Origin: Basidiobolus meristosporus CBS 931.73
Lineage: Eukaryota; Basidiobolomycota; Basidiobolomycetes; Basidiobolales; Basidiobolaceae
Assembly: GCA_002104905.1 (NCBI GenBank)
Contig: MCFE01000035.1
Location: 141,624 to 205,623, forward strand
DNA: 64,000 nt
Direction: 5' to 3'
Below are positions 10,827 through 21,090 of this stretch, piece after piece (the stretch's first letter is position 1; every line of letters starts with the position of its first letter). Below the pieces are notes generated by a model. It saw nothing but the letters and a program-made list of their open reading frames with translations, had not been told where the DNA came from and searched no databases. The position numbers and the translations under genes are program-made.

Positions 10827-13038
10827 AATTAGAATACTGTAAAAGAACGACAGTAAAGGCAAGGTTGGTGTGAGGTTGCCCAAAAGAAAAGGTGCAAGAG
10901 ATTATTTCAAAAAGGATCCGTTTTTGTAGATATGTTTAATAGTGTAGTCCGAGGGGTGCTTAATATACGAACTTGGCAGTCCAAGAGCAGGCCAGAGTCG
11001 TACGAAAAGACGAATTAGCTGAATGGGTTTAAGGGCTATTGAGTGGATGATTATGTGAGACAAGCCAATTAAATTGGAAAGCGAGATAGATCGAAACCAC
11101 TTGAAGTGGGGGAATGTGGCCAAATCCAATCAATCCCTTGTCAGCATTAGGTGACTGAAGCCTAACCATTTTTAGTAGCATAGAGTACGATGGTTATTAA
11201 AGAAACTGAGCTGGCCAAGGATGGGTTAGGGTTAGATTCACTCTAAAACCATCTGGAAATAGAACCTTGCGCCTCGTCAGCTAAAGTCTTACATCCTCAT
11301 CCTTTGCGTGGTCGTTTTCTAGTTCCTACTTGTGCATTATACCCAATCGGCTGAAGCCCGCTGACTGACTACTTCCCCGATCAATATTTTACAATATTCA
11401 CTGTACTTATTGCTCGAGTCACCCTCTGAGATCCGACGGATTGAGGGGTCAACACCCTGGCACAATTCAGGTTAAACATTTCCCCGCTGAGATCTTACTT
11501 ACCTGTCGTCTTGCATGGTTATTGGACGGCGAATCAAACATTTAATTTGAATGGTAGCTCGATCAAGTTTCACCAATGAATAGCCCAGCATGGTTAGAAT
11601 GGGGTTAATTTTAAGATTGAGGTCTACTTCTTGTGCACTAGCCACTTGCTCAGGGAATTCAAGACTCGACCATGTGATGCACCCAAGGTCAACAAAGTTT
11701 TCATCTTGTTAATGGAGCCCATCAAGCGTGTAATCTTGGCAATTCATGTTATGTGTGTATGAGCAATACATCCATAACATAATTTCAATGGTGATCTAAT
11801 TTCACCTGAAAAATTCCAAGCCATTCTAGGCGTCTCATCAATGTCATTTACCAGCAAATCTATTGGCCCGGGGTCTGAAGCATGAATTGCTGTTGTCTGT
11901 CCCAAGTACGCTCCACCAAGTTCCTAGGGATTGGTCGAAATTTTTGTATGAATTGGATGATAGATGCCGAGCATCCAGTACCTAGATAGTTAGGTTTACA
12001 GGGTTCCACACAATATCCCACCTTATGTATGGGCTCCAATGGACCTAAACCATTGACTGTGTTACAGTGTAAGTTCAAAGTAGTCTATGCTTCCAATCTG
12101 AAGATGGTCCTTCTCCACTCCGTCGACCCGAATATTCCACAGATATGAAAGCATCATAGTACCTGCCGACGTGTGCATGGTTGTGATGTTCACATTCATC
12201 CTTGCTTATTCGTCAACATTACCATCCTAATTCTCTGTCTGCTGGCTGACACATCATCGACCCATTATTGTGCGGGCGCGGTTCGCTCGAACTTTCATTT
12301 CCACAAATCCATTAGTATCACCTACAATCGGAGCATCACCAGTACATCTAGGCTTTGAGATATATTGGGTGCTAGACTAGGCGGCAGTGTGTGTACTGGG
12401 GCGTTTCCCAATCGGGTGGGTGCAGTCGGAACCCAGCAAAGCTTAAGCCTTCATCCGATGCGACCAAGGCTTCAGGAATGACCTGGGTAACTGGTACACA
12501 AAGTTCCCCACCAAGCCCCGAGGGCTTCAGAGCCATTGCGGCCCATTTAATTTTGAGACCAGAAAACGAGGGTGAGAAATAATAGCATTTCATCTTCGGA
12601 AATTTGGTGATCCATCAATTCCAGGCAATGGTTATCGGCTATGCTGGGCTCTACCGGACTCGATAGTCAACCCGAGAGATCGAAGCTGATTGCCATGTCG
12701 TGCTCAATTTCCGTCATCAAAGTGGGTAAACTCTCCATACAAGTTGTCCTGACAATAGGTCATGATGGACTGACAACTTTCTAGTACTTGATGAGCCCCA
12801 ATAGGCTTTTATCTGAAACAAGTTGAGGCTATGGTGAGAGGAATAGGATCAGTTGGATTTCCAAGGTTCATTAGGAACAGCCAAAATGAGTAGATCATTT
12901 ATAAGACGCTACCCTCTGTTGGCTACGAGTGGCCTCGGAGTCTTGGGAAGTACGGAAGCTGGTGGTTTCAAGTATGGTTCCACCCTCCAAAAGCAAAAGT
13001 TATGCAGTCCCCTAGGGAATAGCCAATACCAGACAGTC
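10827..13038. other. Gene-poor region with no supported feature
   Basis: Moderately AT-rich sequence with stops in all frames and only short scattered open frames. I see no conserved protein motif, tRNA box or clear repeat. It includes the 5' region of the receiver-domain gene. Confidence 0.45.
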
Positions 13039-13043
13039 TAAAC

Positions 13044-13389
13044 TGTTGTAAAAATTTGTAATCGCACCTAAATATTCACCTTAGTCACTTAGATCATTAC
13101 CTACAAATCTTAGAGAATTCTGACCAAATTCCTTGTCGGGATTTACTTTGAATATCTTTCACCAAAATATTAGGTACCCAGAACATGAAATTTCTCAAAG
13201 TTGTCCAAACAGCCCCAAACTTTGCACACATGTTGTTGGGACCTTCCTAAACATATTCTACATGTTTTTTTTGCCAAGAGCATGTAAAAGTATAAATATT
13301 ACTTTTACATTCAATAAATCATTAAGTGAAAACCACACAATCTACTTTTTCTCCCAATCACTTCCAATATCTTCAAAACTCTTGCAACA
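13044..13389 (+). mobile_element. Solo LTR of a copia-type retrotransposon
   Basis: This 346-bp unit starts TGTTG and ends CAACA, a perfect 5-bp terminal inverted repeat containing the TG...CA ends of an LTR. It is flanked on both sides by TAAAC (13039-13043 and 13390-13394), a 5-bp target-site duplication. Its interior matches the unit at 53843-54192 over almost its whole length, including a TACATTCAATAAATCATT segment with a polyadenylation-type signal. No internal element sequence is attached, so it is a recombined solo LTR. The family is called copia because a related LTR adjoins a copia-type gag at 53 kb. Confidence 0.88.
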
Positions 13390-13394
13390 TAAAC

Positions 13395-14700
13395 AAGCCT
13401 GTGAGAAAATGTGTGTGCATAAATTCCTCTAATTTTCAATGGCAATAATTGTATTATGGTATGCGATCGGGCCAGCATCTCAATATAATTGGGTTTGGGA
13501 GGGTTTTAGAAGGCTCTTATTACTATAGGTGATTGATATGGTATCTACTTTGGTGTATAAAGCATGATTCCGGAATGAATATGAATACCCAGGAATCCAT
13601 ATCATGTCAAATACTATTCTCGGATACTTTTACGGCAACAGTGTCCAAAGTGCTGCTCATACAAACTACATGAAGCACGAAAAATTTTAAAGCCAATATG
13701 CAACCTTTACATTACATCGAGTCCATCCCAATTAGTAGTTGAGCTATCCCTAAAGCCTAAAGCTTAAGTGTCATATAATTGCAATTAGAGCAATAAATCA
13801 ATCATCATGGGAGACATCTAGAATAAACCTCAGCAGAGTCTGTACATATATCAGCAATTATCTTTGTCAGTAACAGGTTACAAAATGCAATCATTCTAAG
13901 ATTATGCACAAGGCAAGTGTAGTTGAAGCTTGGTGGCGACTTAGTGACAATAAAGTGCAGTATACACTTTAGATTGATGTCGAAATAATGTATTTATTCT
14001 TCAGGTAAAGCTTTGTAAACTGAATGATAGAATATGCGGATGAAGGTCATGAGAAGATATGTAAAAAATCCTTGAACAAATCAACAATATCAATGCCATA
14101 GTTCCAGAAACATGTACAAGATGGACTGTTGCCTATGCTCATTCCCCTGGCCAGAACTTTTCAATCACCCCGAAGTTAGCAGCAGTGGATATCTACTGAG
14201 ACTGTAGCCCCACTTTAAATACTGTGCAAGCCCAGCACCTTGGGAACCATGCTAAGGTAGACAATTACAGTATTTATTTTTCTTCTTCAGAGAGAATTTA
14301 CACTACAGATTTTGAAGTTATCATGGAGCTTATCACACCTGTGTCAAAACACTACTCCCTATATATCTCAAGGCACACTGAGATTTCGGATAACTGAGGT
14401 CTGGAAACTGTGAGTGGTTTGAAGCATTCTGAGAAAATCTATGATCACTTGATTGATAGGCTGCTATTTTCATTTCTTGCAGAGATATAAATGTTTGATG
14501 GATTCGAAGCATTAGCATATGTTTCTTTATGTGAAGAGCCAGCTGTTAACAGAAGCTTGAATACTCCATTCTTTCTATACTCTTATAGAAATCTACAATG
14601 GAAAAGGTAAGCATATGGTGTGAATACAGCTAAAACCATAGCCTCTAAAATCCCTCTATTCAAAAATGAGCTATATTGCAGAGGATATTATGTAATACAA
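13395..14700. other. AT-rich gene-poor region
   Basis: No gene or RNA is supported. Frames are short and full of stops. It is probably old decayed sequence. Confidence 0.4.
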
Positions 14701-14970
14701 ACTCTTAGTCATAGTTCACATATATCAAATGAGAATCCACTATGATAAGTGGTATTTATACTTCTACATTGTCTTGGCAAAGTAAGCTTATAGAATACAT
14801 ATAGGAATATTCCTGGAACGTGTTTGCGAAGTTTGAAGTCTTTTAGACAAGTGATCAAATTTTCATGTTTTGGGTACCTGATATCTCGGTGAGATATTAT
14901 ACTTCGTACACTAGGATCTAAGTGATAAAGTTCATATTTAGTATATAGGGGTAAACACAAATTTACAACA
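14701..14970 (-). mobile_element. Degenerate LTR, same family, minus orientation
   Basis: Read on the minus strand, this region starts TGTTGTAAATTT at 14970 and follows the order of landmarks of the solo LTR at 13044: the GTACCCA-type box, the AACATGAAAA box, the GCCAAGACAATGT box and the TATAAATACCAC box. Divergence is much higher than among the other copies. The far end (about 14700) is not sharply defined and no target-site duplication was found. Confidence 0.6.
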
Positions 14971-16881
14971 CCCGTAAGAGGTGTGAAAAGGCCGAAGGAC
15001 CATATAAAAAGATAGCAAAGAGAGCAGCAATCATTGGATTTTCACTTGGGAATAATAGGCCGTGCACTGGCACATGCATCACTAGGACGGATCCAGCTAT
15101 ATCACTAGCAATATACAATGATTGGGAACTCTATATGGATCTTTACATATCCATATTCTGTTTCTCGTAATATATTAGATGTACACAACTATGTAGCCAG
15201 TCGAAATCAATACATGATATAGATTTTCTACTTTATTGTGATCTACAAGTCCACTCTGAAAGCAAGTTTCTAATCTGAAAGACATCAGCCCCAATAACTT
15301 TGGTAGCTGATATGTAGTCATGTTGATAATAACTGTTAATATCTAGATCGTAGTCTGGATCCCAAACAATTCACCACTACTAGTTTGACTTGGAAAATAC
15401 CAAGTCGAGTAAGTATTGCTGCAAGCACCTCACAAACAAATCGGCACTATCAAATATCTACACAGCTGAGAAACCGTTTTGGAAGGAAACCAGTATCTCA
15501 CACAGACTTGACATTCATCGGTGGTTGTCGGTACATTTCCAAAGTGCTAGTGCCCTTCGGTCAAATCCAGGAATTTCAATAGGGATCCTCAGGAATGAAT
15601 AGGGAAATATCATGCTTATTGCTATATCCCAACTTCCATATAAATAGAATCTCGCCCAGGTCATCACTAAAACCTTCCTCTATTTCCCAATTATTAGTAT
15701 CACAACGAGCACTTAGTTTCAGTCTCGTAAAGTCACATAAATTGTAATCAGTTGCCATTCAAGTTCGCGAAATTAAAGTGAATACATGTTGAATATGACT
15801 AGAATGAATACCTAAAGAGTCCTGATATTAATGGCGGTTGCAACACAGCGAAATATTCAATGGCCTAAAAAGAGAGAAACTACCGCCAAGATGCAATTGT
15901 AAGCGAAGAATCACAGCTGCGCAGTGTACATTAGACCCTGATGATAATATCAAGGATCAGTGGTCTTATCTGGTAAGGGTAATGGGGCTCAGATGAGATT
16001 TAGGGTGCAGATTCAGTGATGCTTTATACAACCGAAATCAACGCACTGATTTTCACGCAAACATTTCTCCGTCATACGAACGATGGATTACCTTTGCTTG
16101 GTTGTGGATAATGATTATTTATGGCTCCACAAGTGAGCCTGATTACCTATTCCAAATTGATCAGTTGTTGTGGAGAACTCATTCGACTCAAATGTTCGAC
16201 ACGTCATTTCATGAGCATGCAGGGTACTCCACAAAGCATATAGAGTGGCTATATAAATCCAAGCGCCACCGTGTTACCAGTAACAACCATACCTGACCAT
16301 AGTTTAGATGCTTTACGATATTTTTGTTTTGCCTCCTATAGGACCAATAAACTCTTCTAGTTAAATTTTGGTAGTATGAAACATTCTAGGTATGTATCGC
16401 CTCGATAGCTTCAAGTGAAGACGTCTTATTTTTAGTAATTGTTGGTGATGGTATTAATGATCTGAGCGATATAGGAAAGTTTTTCTGATCGTGAGCTTGC
16501 TCCCAGTCACTCATCCCACTAAATAAGGTACACTACCATACTAAATAGTCAGATTGAATAGACTATCAACTATTCCAAAGTATATGTCAGCGTATATTTG
16601 ATATGAAAGCCTACTCTCTTCCAGTGAGCACCTGTGGCGTGAATTCTGTCCAAAAAGCACTCATTCAGTACCGTAGCGGATATCATAAAACTCGAATTGC
16701 TCTCGGATTTAACAAGAATCTCTTCTGATCATATAATTCGAAGAAAAGGCTAGTTGGTCTTCTGTTAGCTATCGTTCAAGGTGAGATCCTCAAGTGTTTA
16801 TACAAATGCACACTAGAATCAAAATTTAACCGGATTAGTTCTCCATATAGTTCTTTCCAGGTAGAAGTAGGTATAGAAAGT
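14971..16881. other. AT-rich region upstream of the T-box gene
   Basis: No gene is supported. At about 16782-16860 there is an intron-like segment (donor GTGAGA, acceptor TTCTTTCCAG) in line with the T-box start. It may be a 5' UTR intron, because the frame before it does not stay open. Confidence 0.4.
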
Positions 16882-18661
16882 ATGAAAATATCCAATCTTG
16901 TCTGCAAAGATACAAATTCGATTAACTCAGACCAGCAAAGGTAAGGGTTTGTATTTCAACTCTCACTGCAGCCACTCTAACTTTGTTCATCAACCATTCT
17001 TTTACATGTAGCAGTACTATAACCAGCAGTAAACTTGAGAATCTTAGATCAGAAGTCAGAAATATGAAAAATCTGCATACTGGAGACTTCCCATATAGTG
17101 AGCTTCAAAATTCCATAGATCCTAGGTAAAGTTATCAAGTAGAAATGGATTTCCCTTGCAATATCCCTATCATAAAACCATCCTCAACTCAATAGAAGGT
17201 GAGGGCTATTAAGATCTTTTCATTTGCTAATTTTCATTTTGATAAACCAGTGGCCCAGCTCCCTCCATCCAGAAAGCCTCTCCAGTGTTAAGCACACCTA
17301 TAGTAGAGCAACGTGGTGTTTTGTACCTAGAAGAAAGCAACTTATGGAAGCAATTCAACTCCATCGTCAATGAAATGATTATAACAAAAACTGGACGATG
17401 CCTTTTTCCTTCCCTTAAGTTTAAAGCAGCTGACATGGATCCATATGCACTTTACAAAATCGAGTTAGACTTTGAACAGATTTCTCCAGAGAGATATAAG
17501 TTCCGTAATGATGAATGGGTGGTAGTCAACAATGATCTTTCAAAGAGCCAGTCACAACCTTATTCCATGAGTGAAAAGAAGGGATCCAGTTTAGAATGCT
17601 ATACTACAAGAGAATATACTCATCCAGACTCCCCTCAATCAGGTAGGTCGTTGTAGATATATTGCACACTCGACGCTAGGTGATGGGCTAAAACGCTTGG
17701 ACAACTAGGAGCGTACTGGATCAAGAATGGGATTTCATTTACAAAAGTGAAATTGACCAACAGACTTGAGAGCTCTATGGACAACAAAGTATTGAATAAT
17801 AACTCTTTTATGGACTACCGCAGAAGCGCTTTTGACCCAGAGTTTGCGCTTCCAGATGGGTATTTCCCCCTGAAAACCTTTCATAAATACCAGCCGCGAG
17901 TGCACCTTATTAAACTTAATGAGGGAATTCAACCAGTGAGGACCTTTGCATTCGAAGAAGCAGCTTTTATTGCGGTTACTCATTATCAGAATAATGCAGT
18001 TAATCAACTAAAAAAGCAATATAATCCACATGCTAAGGGGTTTCGAGTGATTGAAGACGAAGACGCAAAGATATTCTCGGCGCGTTCACGGTCTTTGAAG
18101 CGTTCAATAGATTCCGAAGAAGCAAAAATACCTAAAAGATATATAGCACTTTCCACTTATGAAAAGTCTGAAGTTGAAGTGAACAATCAAAAGGTGCCCT
18201 CTGAACTGACAGTGGAATCTGAAAAGAAGCTTACCATTAAAGCTGATACGTACGGTTTAACGCCGTTCGATAAAGTGGCTTCAGTTATTCAGCTTCCACC
18301 ACCAACACCCACTATCACACTGTCAGCCACGCCATCAACTCTCTTCTCCCCACAGCAATATGAAAAGGCTGTTTTATCCAGCAGCTTTAGCAGCTATTGT
18401 ATTGCAAAGGCCCCGGCTACTTCGTACTCGAGCTATGCGCCCTCTAAGCAACATGACCTACCTTCCATTTCATCACACCAAAAAAGCAAAAACTCCGAAA
18501 CTCTAGGCTCCATTGTTCAATTGCCTCCCTTAGGAACGTCATATGAGGATCCTATCCTTTTAACCAGCAAGGTATCCTCTGCCGCAACATCTTTGTTACT
18601 GTTGAGTGATCGCCCACTTCATTTCAGGGAGACACGCAAAACACAAGGGTTTACAAACTAA
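16882..18661 (+). CDS. T-box family transcription factor
   Basis: Four exons: 16882-16940, 17012-17125, 17251-17642, 17709-18661. Total 1518 nt (505 aa). The T-box DNA-binding domain spans about 78-301. It opens with the E-x-x-x-L-W-K-Q-F and E-M-I-I-T-K-T-G-R-x-x-F-P segment, then Y-K-F-R-N-D-E-W-V-V-V, H-P-D-S-P-Q-S-G, V-K-L-T-N and F-H-K-Y-Q-P-R-V-H. It closes with F-I-A-V-T-H-Y-Q-N-N-A-V-N-Q-L-K, N-P-H-A-K-G-F-R. These are the DNA-contacting signatures of the Brachyury/Tbx superfamily. It is longer than the usual about 185 residues because of extra loops after W-V-V-V and after L-T-N. A basic patch (R-S-L-K-R-S, K-I-P-K-R-Y) follows. The C-terminal about 200 residues are Ser/Thr/Pro-rich, as in activation regions. 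T-box genes are absent from Saccharomyces and most fungi and are known from animals, close unicellular relatives and a few early-diverging fungi. Targets are unknown. Confidence 0.93.
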
Positions 18662-19106
18662 GTCAGAAGAACCCCGAGTGCCGAATTTCACCTTTACAAC
18701 TTGCGACCGAATGCAATTCAGTGGCCATCTTATATGCTCAAACGCTTGCATACTCTTTTAGTGATTCTAGGATATATTAGCGGGTTTATGTTATATGAAT
18801 GTAGACAACAGAACCATTTTTGTTCATCTATAAAATGCATAGAGGGTTTAGTTTCCTTTTCTGTTTAACAATTAAGCAAACATTCAGCAAAATTCAATAA
18901 TAAAGAGATCAGTTTGGTGTGTTTAAATGAATCCAAACTTGTCGAAGAATACACAATGCAAATATCCTAATCTGTATTGGGTACATAATGGTGAAGTCAT
19001 GGACCGTAAAATAGAATGTATCAATTATGACGTCACGATCTATGACTATGCCACACTCTTTAATAAGTTGGTCAAGTGTTTGTCCACTTGGAAACAATTC
19101 TCTACC
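18662..19106. promoter_or_regulatory. Intergenic with a perfect CRE-type palindrome before the FIT gene
   Basis: TGACGTCA at 19028-19035, the full cAMP-response-element/ATF-CREB palindrome, lies 72 bp before the FIT-family ATG. AATAAA at about 18898 may end the T-box transcript. The open frame continues upstream of the FIT ATG to 18927, but that part has no family similarity and is treated as 5' leader. Confidence 0.45.
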
Positions 19107-19952
19107 ATGAGTACCTCACTTACAGAACCTGAAAGTCACAAGCTGCGGGCCCGAGAAAAAAAGGTATTTGCCGACCAGAATATACAACAAGACCTGGCGA
19201 ATGCCTCCTCGTTGAGTCAAGGGCCAAGTAACTTCAGCTTTCAGCCATTTCAACCCATCGCCATGTTGTACATTGGAACTGCTGTACTGGGAAGTTTGGT
19301 GCAATACATTCATCCTGCCCATGAGTCCTATTTTTCCGACAAAAGGAATCTATTCAACACCGCGTTTGTCAAGTATGGTTGGGGTTGGACGTCCATACTA
19401 TATCTTCCATTTGTGACCATAGCTTTTGCCCGACTCGATATCAAGAAAGCCGCACCTTTCTGGTTTCGCTGGCTACTGGCTACATTGTATTGGTATTTCA
19501 TTACGCAAAACTTCGTGGGTCCTTCTATCACCGACCGTTTCTTCACTTGGTCTGGGGGTGCTTGCAGTATTGATGACGTACACGACTCTTTCACATGCAA
19601 AGTGAACGGAGGAAAATGGTCAGGAGGTCATGATATGTCAGGCCACTGCATGTTGCTAATACATGCATCCCTGTTTTTGTGGGAAGAGCTAAGAATCGGT
19701 TGGTTCAATACTAGACTGAATACTCGAATCAAAGAGCAGCTGTCGTCCAGATTACTCGGGATCGGGTTGATCGCCCTGTGGTTCCTTTGGTGGTGGATGT
19801 TACTGATGACCAATGTATATTTCCATACTATTAGAGAGAAGGTTAGCGGGGTGCTATTCGGATACTTTTATTGGATTGTGAGCTATGGGTTCGTCTTGCC
19901 ATTAACACCGTTCCCCGGAGTCCCAGCCCAGAACCTTCAAAGCTCTCTATAA
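19107..19952 (+). CDS. FIT-family (fat storage-inducing transmembrane) protein, Scs3/FITM2 type
   Basis: Single exon, 281 aa from the ATG at 19107. An upstream in-frame ATG at 18927 would add 60 unrelated residues. There are about six hydrophobic segments: L-Y-I-G-T-A-V-L-G near 50, then W-T-S-I-L-Y-L-P, F-R-W-L-L-A-T-L-Y-W-Y, the H-C-M-L-L-I-H-A segment, A-L-W-F-L-W-W-W, and a final pair. The diagnostic S-G-G-H-D-M-S-G-H block carries the first catalytic His, and the second His is in V-Y-F-H-T-I. FIT proteins are ER acyl-CoA diphosphatases needed for lipid-droplet budding and ER homeostasis; Scs3 and Yft2 are the yeast members. It is intronless, unlike most neighbours. AATAAA follows at about 20024. 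Confidence 0.9.
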   Translation: MSTSLTEPESHKLRAREKKVFADQNIQQDLANASSLSQGPSNFSFQPFQPIAMLYIGTAVLGSLVQYIHPAHESYFSDKRNLFNTAFVKYGWGWTSILYLPFVTIAFARLDIKKAAPFWFRWLLATLYWYFITQNFVGPSITDRFFTWSGGACSIDDVHDSFTCKVNGGKWSGGHDMSGHCMLLIHASLFLWEELRIGWFNTRLNTRIKEQLSSRLLGIGLIALWFLWWWMLLMTNVYFHTIREKVSGVLFGYFYWIVSYGFVLPLTPFPGVPAQNLQSSL

Positions 19953-21090
19953 TGATGTAATGGGGAGTAGAGTTAGCTGCTGCGTGAGTGCTTATCACTT
20001 TATCTGTATGCTGTATCATACTCAATAAAGCTTTTCCGGAGTCCAGAAGACAAGTGGATTAGAATTAAAGATCCAAGAATTCGAGGCTATGCTCAAATGG
20101 GGGATGGAAGCAGTGTTATAATCACAAATGTTTCCAAGTATCAAATATGATTAGGTAAAGAATGACATTAGCTTCAAGGCTAGCTGGTAAGACTACTGCA
20201 TTTACAAGGAGCAGATATCTCTGCGCAACATCAAATCTCACCGTTGCACGATGGAGGGACAACCTCTCGTAGAACAGAAGTGAGGATGAAAGCAGTGTTT
20301 TGCCTATATTGCCAGGTTATCCCGAACTAGTGTCCTTTCCTTGCTACGAAGTTGCTGCTGTGAATGGAGAGAGGTTTATAAAGTGTGGTGGGTTGTTCAA
20401 GTGATGAGAAGTTATGCTGTTTTCTGGACTAAGAGGTTCTCTGTTTTTCCTGACTACGAGCCTTTTTGCTCAGTTATTTCTTCATCTCTACTCGAATTTT
20501 TTAACAGTCTTCTAAAGGACGTCGGTTGATTCGATAAGCATCTTTCGGACACTAAGAGCAGAAAGGTAGAGAACATGGCAACTCTACAGAAGAAGGGGCT
20601 CAGGTTATATTAAATAGGAAAGTCATTCTACACATAGGATGTAACTGTGTCCAGGTAACAAGGTGGAGTAAAATAAGGATATGATGAGACACGCCTACAT
20701 GTCTCTACTCAACACTCAAATCTCATCATTTCTCGAAGAACTCCCAACCATTTAGACGTTCATTATAGTCAAGTGGTGATTGAATTCCAGAGGCATCTAA
20801 CAAACAGTCACCGAGCTTAATACAGTAAATAAACCTGGATTTAATCAAGTGGATTGATAAACAACCAACGCCAAAGCCAGGTGACTGATTGGTTGCCGAT
20901 GAGGTACCAATTTCAGTCACGCCTACCAAATTGTTTATCCAACAGGGATTTATTATTTTATTCCATCTGAGTAAACATCAATCTGTCCGTTTCATAGATC
21001 CCATTCCTTCACGGAAGCAAAAAAAGCCCACCACCTTGGGTGCAGGAATATAGCACAACAGAGAGTCAGTCCCTCCCCACCACCACGCAC
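19953..21090. other. Intergenic: FIT gene to checkpoint adaptor gene
   Basis: No gene or RNA is supported. The short open frame around 20341-20529 shows no recognisable motif and is not called. Confidence 0.4.

Noticed and set aside
18927-19106. 60-residue N-terminal extension of the FIT protein
   Set aside because: The residues are unlike any FIT protein, and the ATG at 19107 gives a normal family length.
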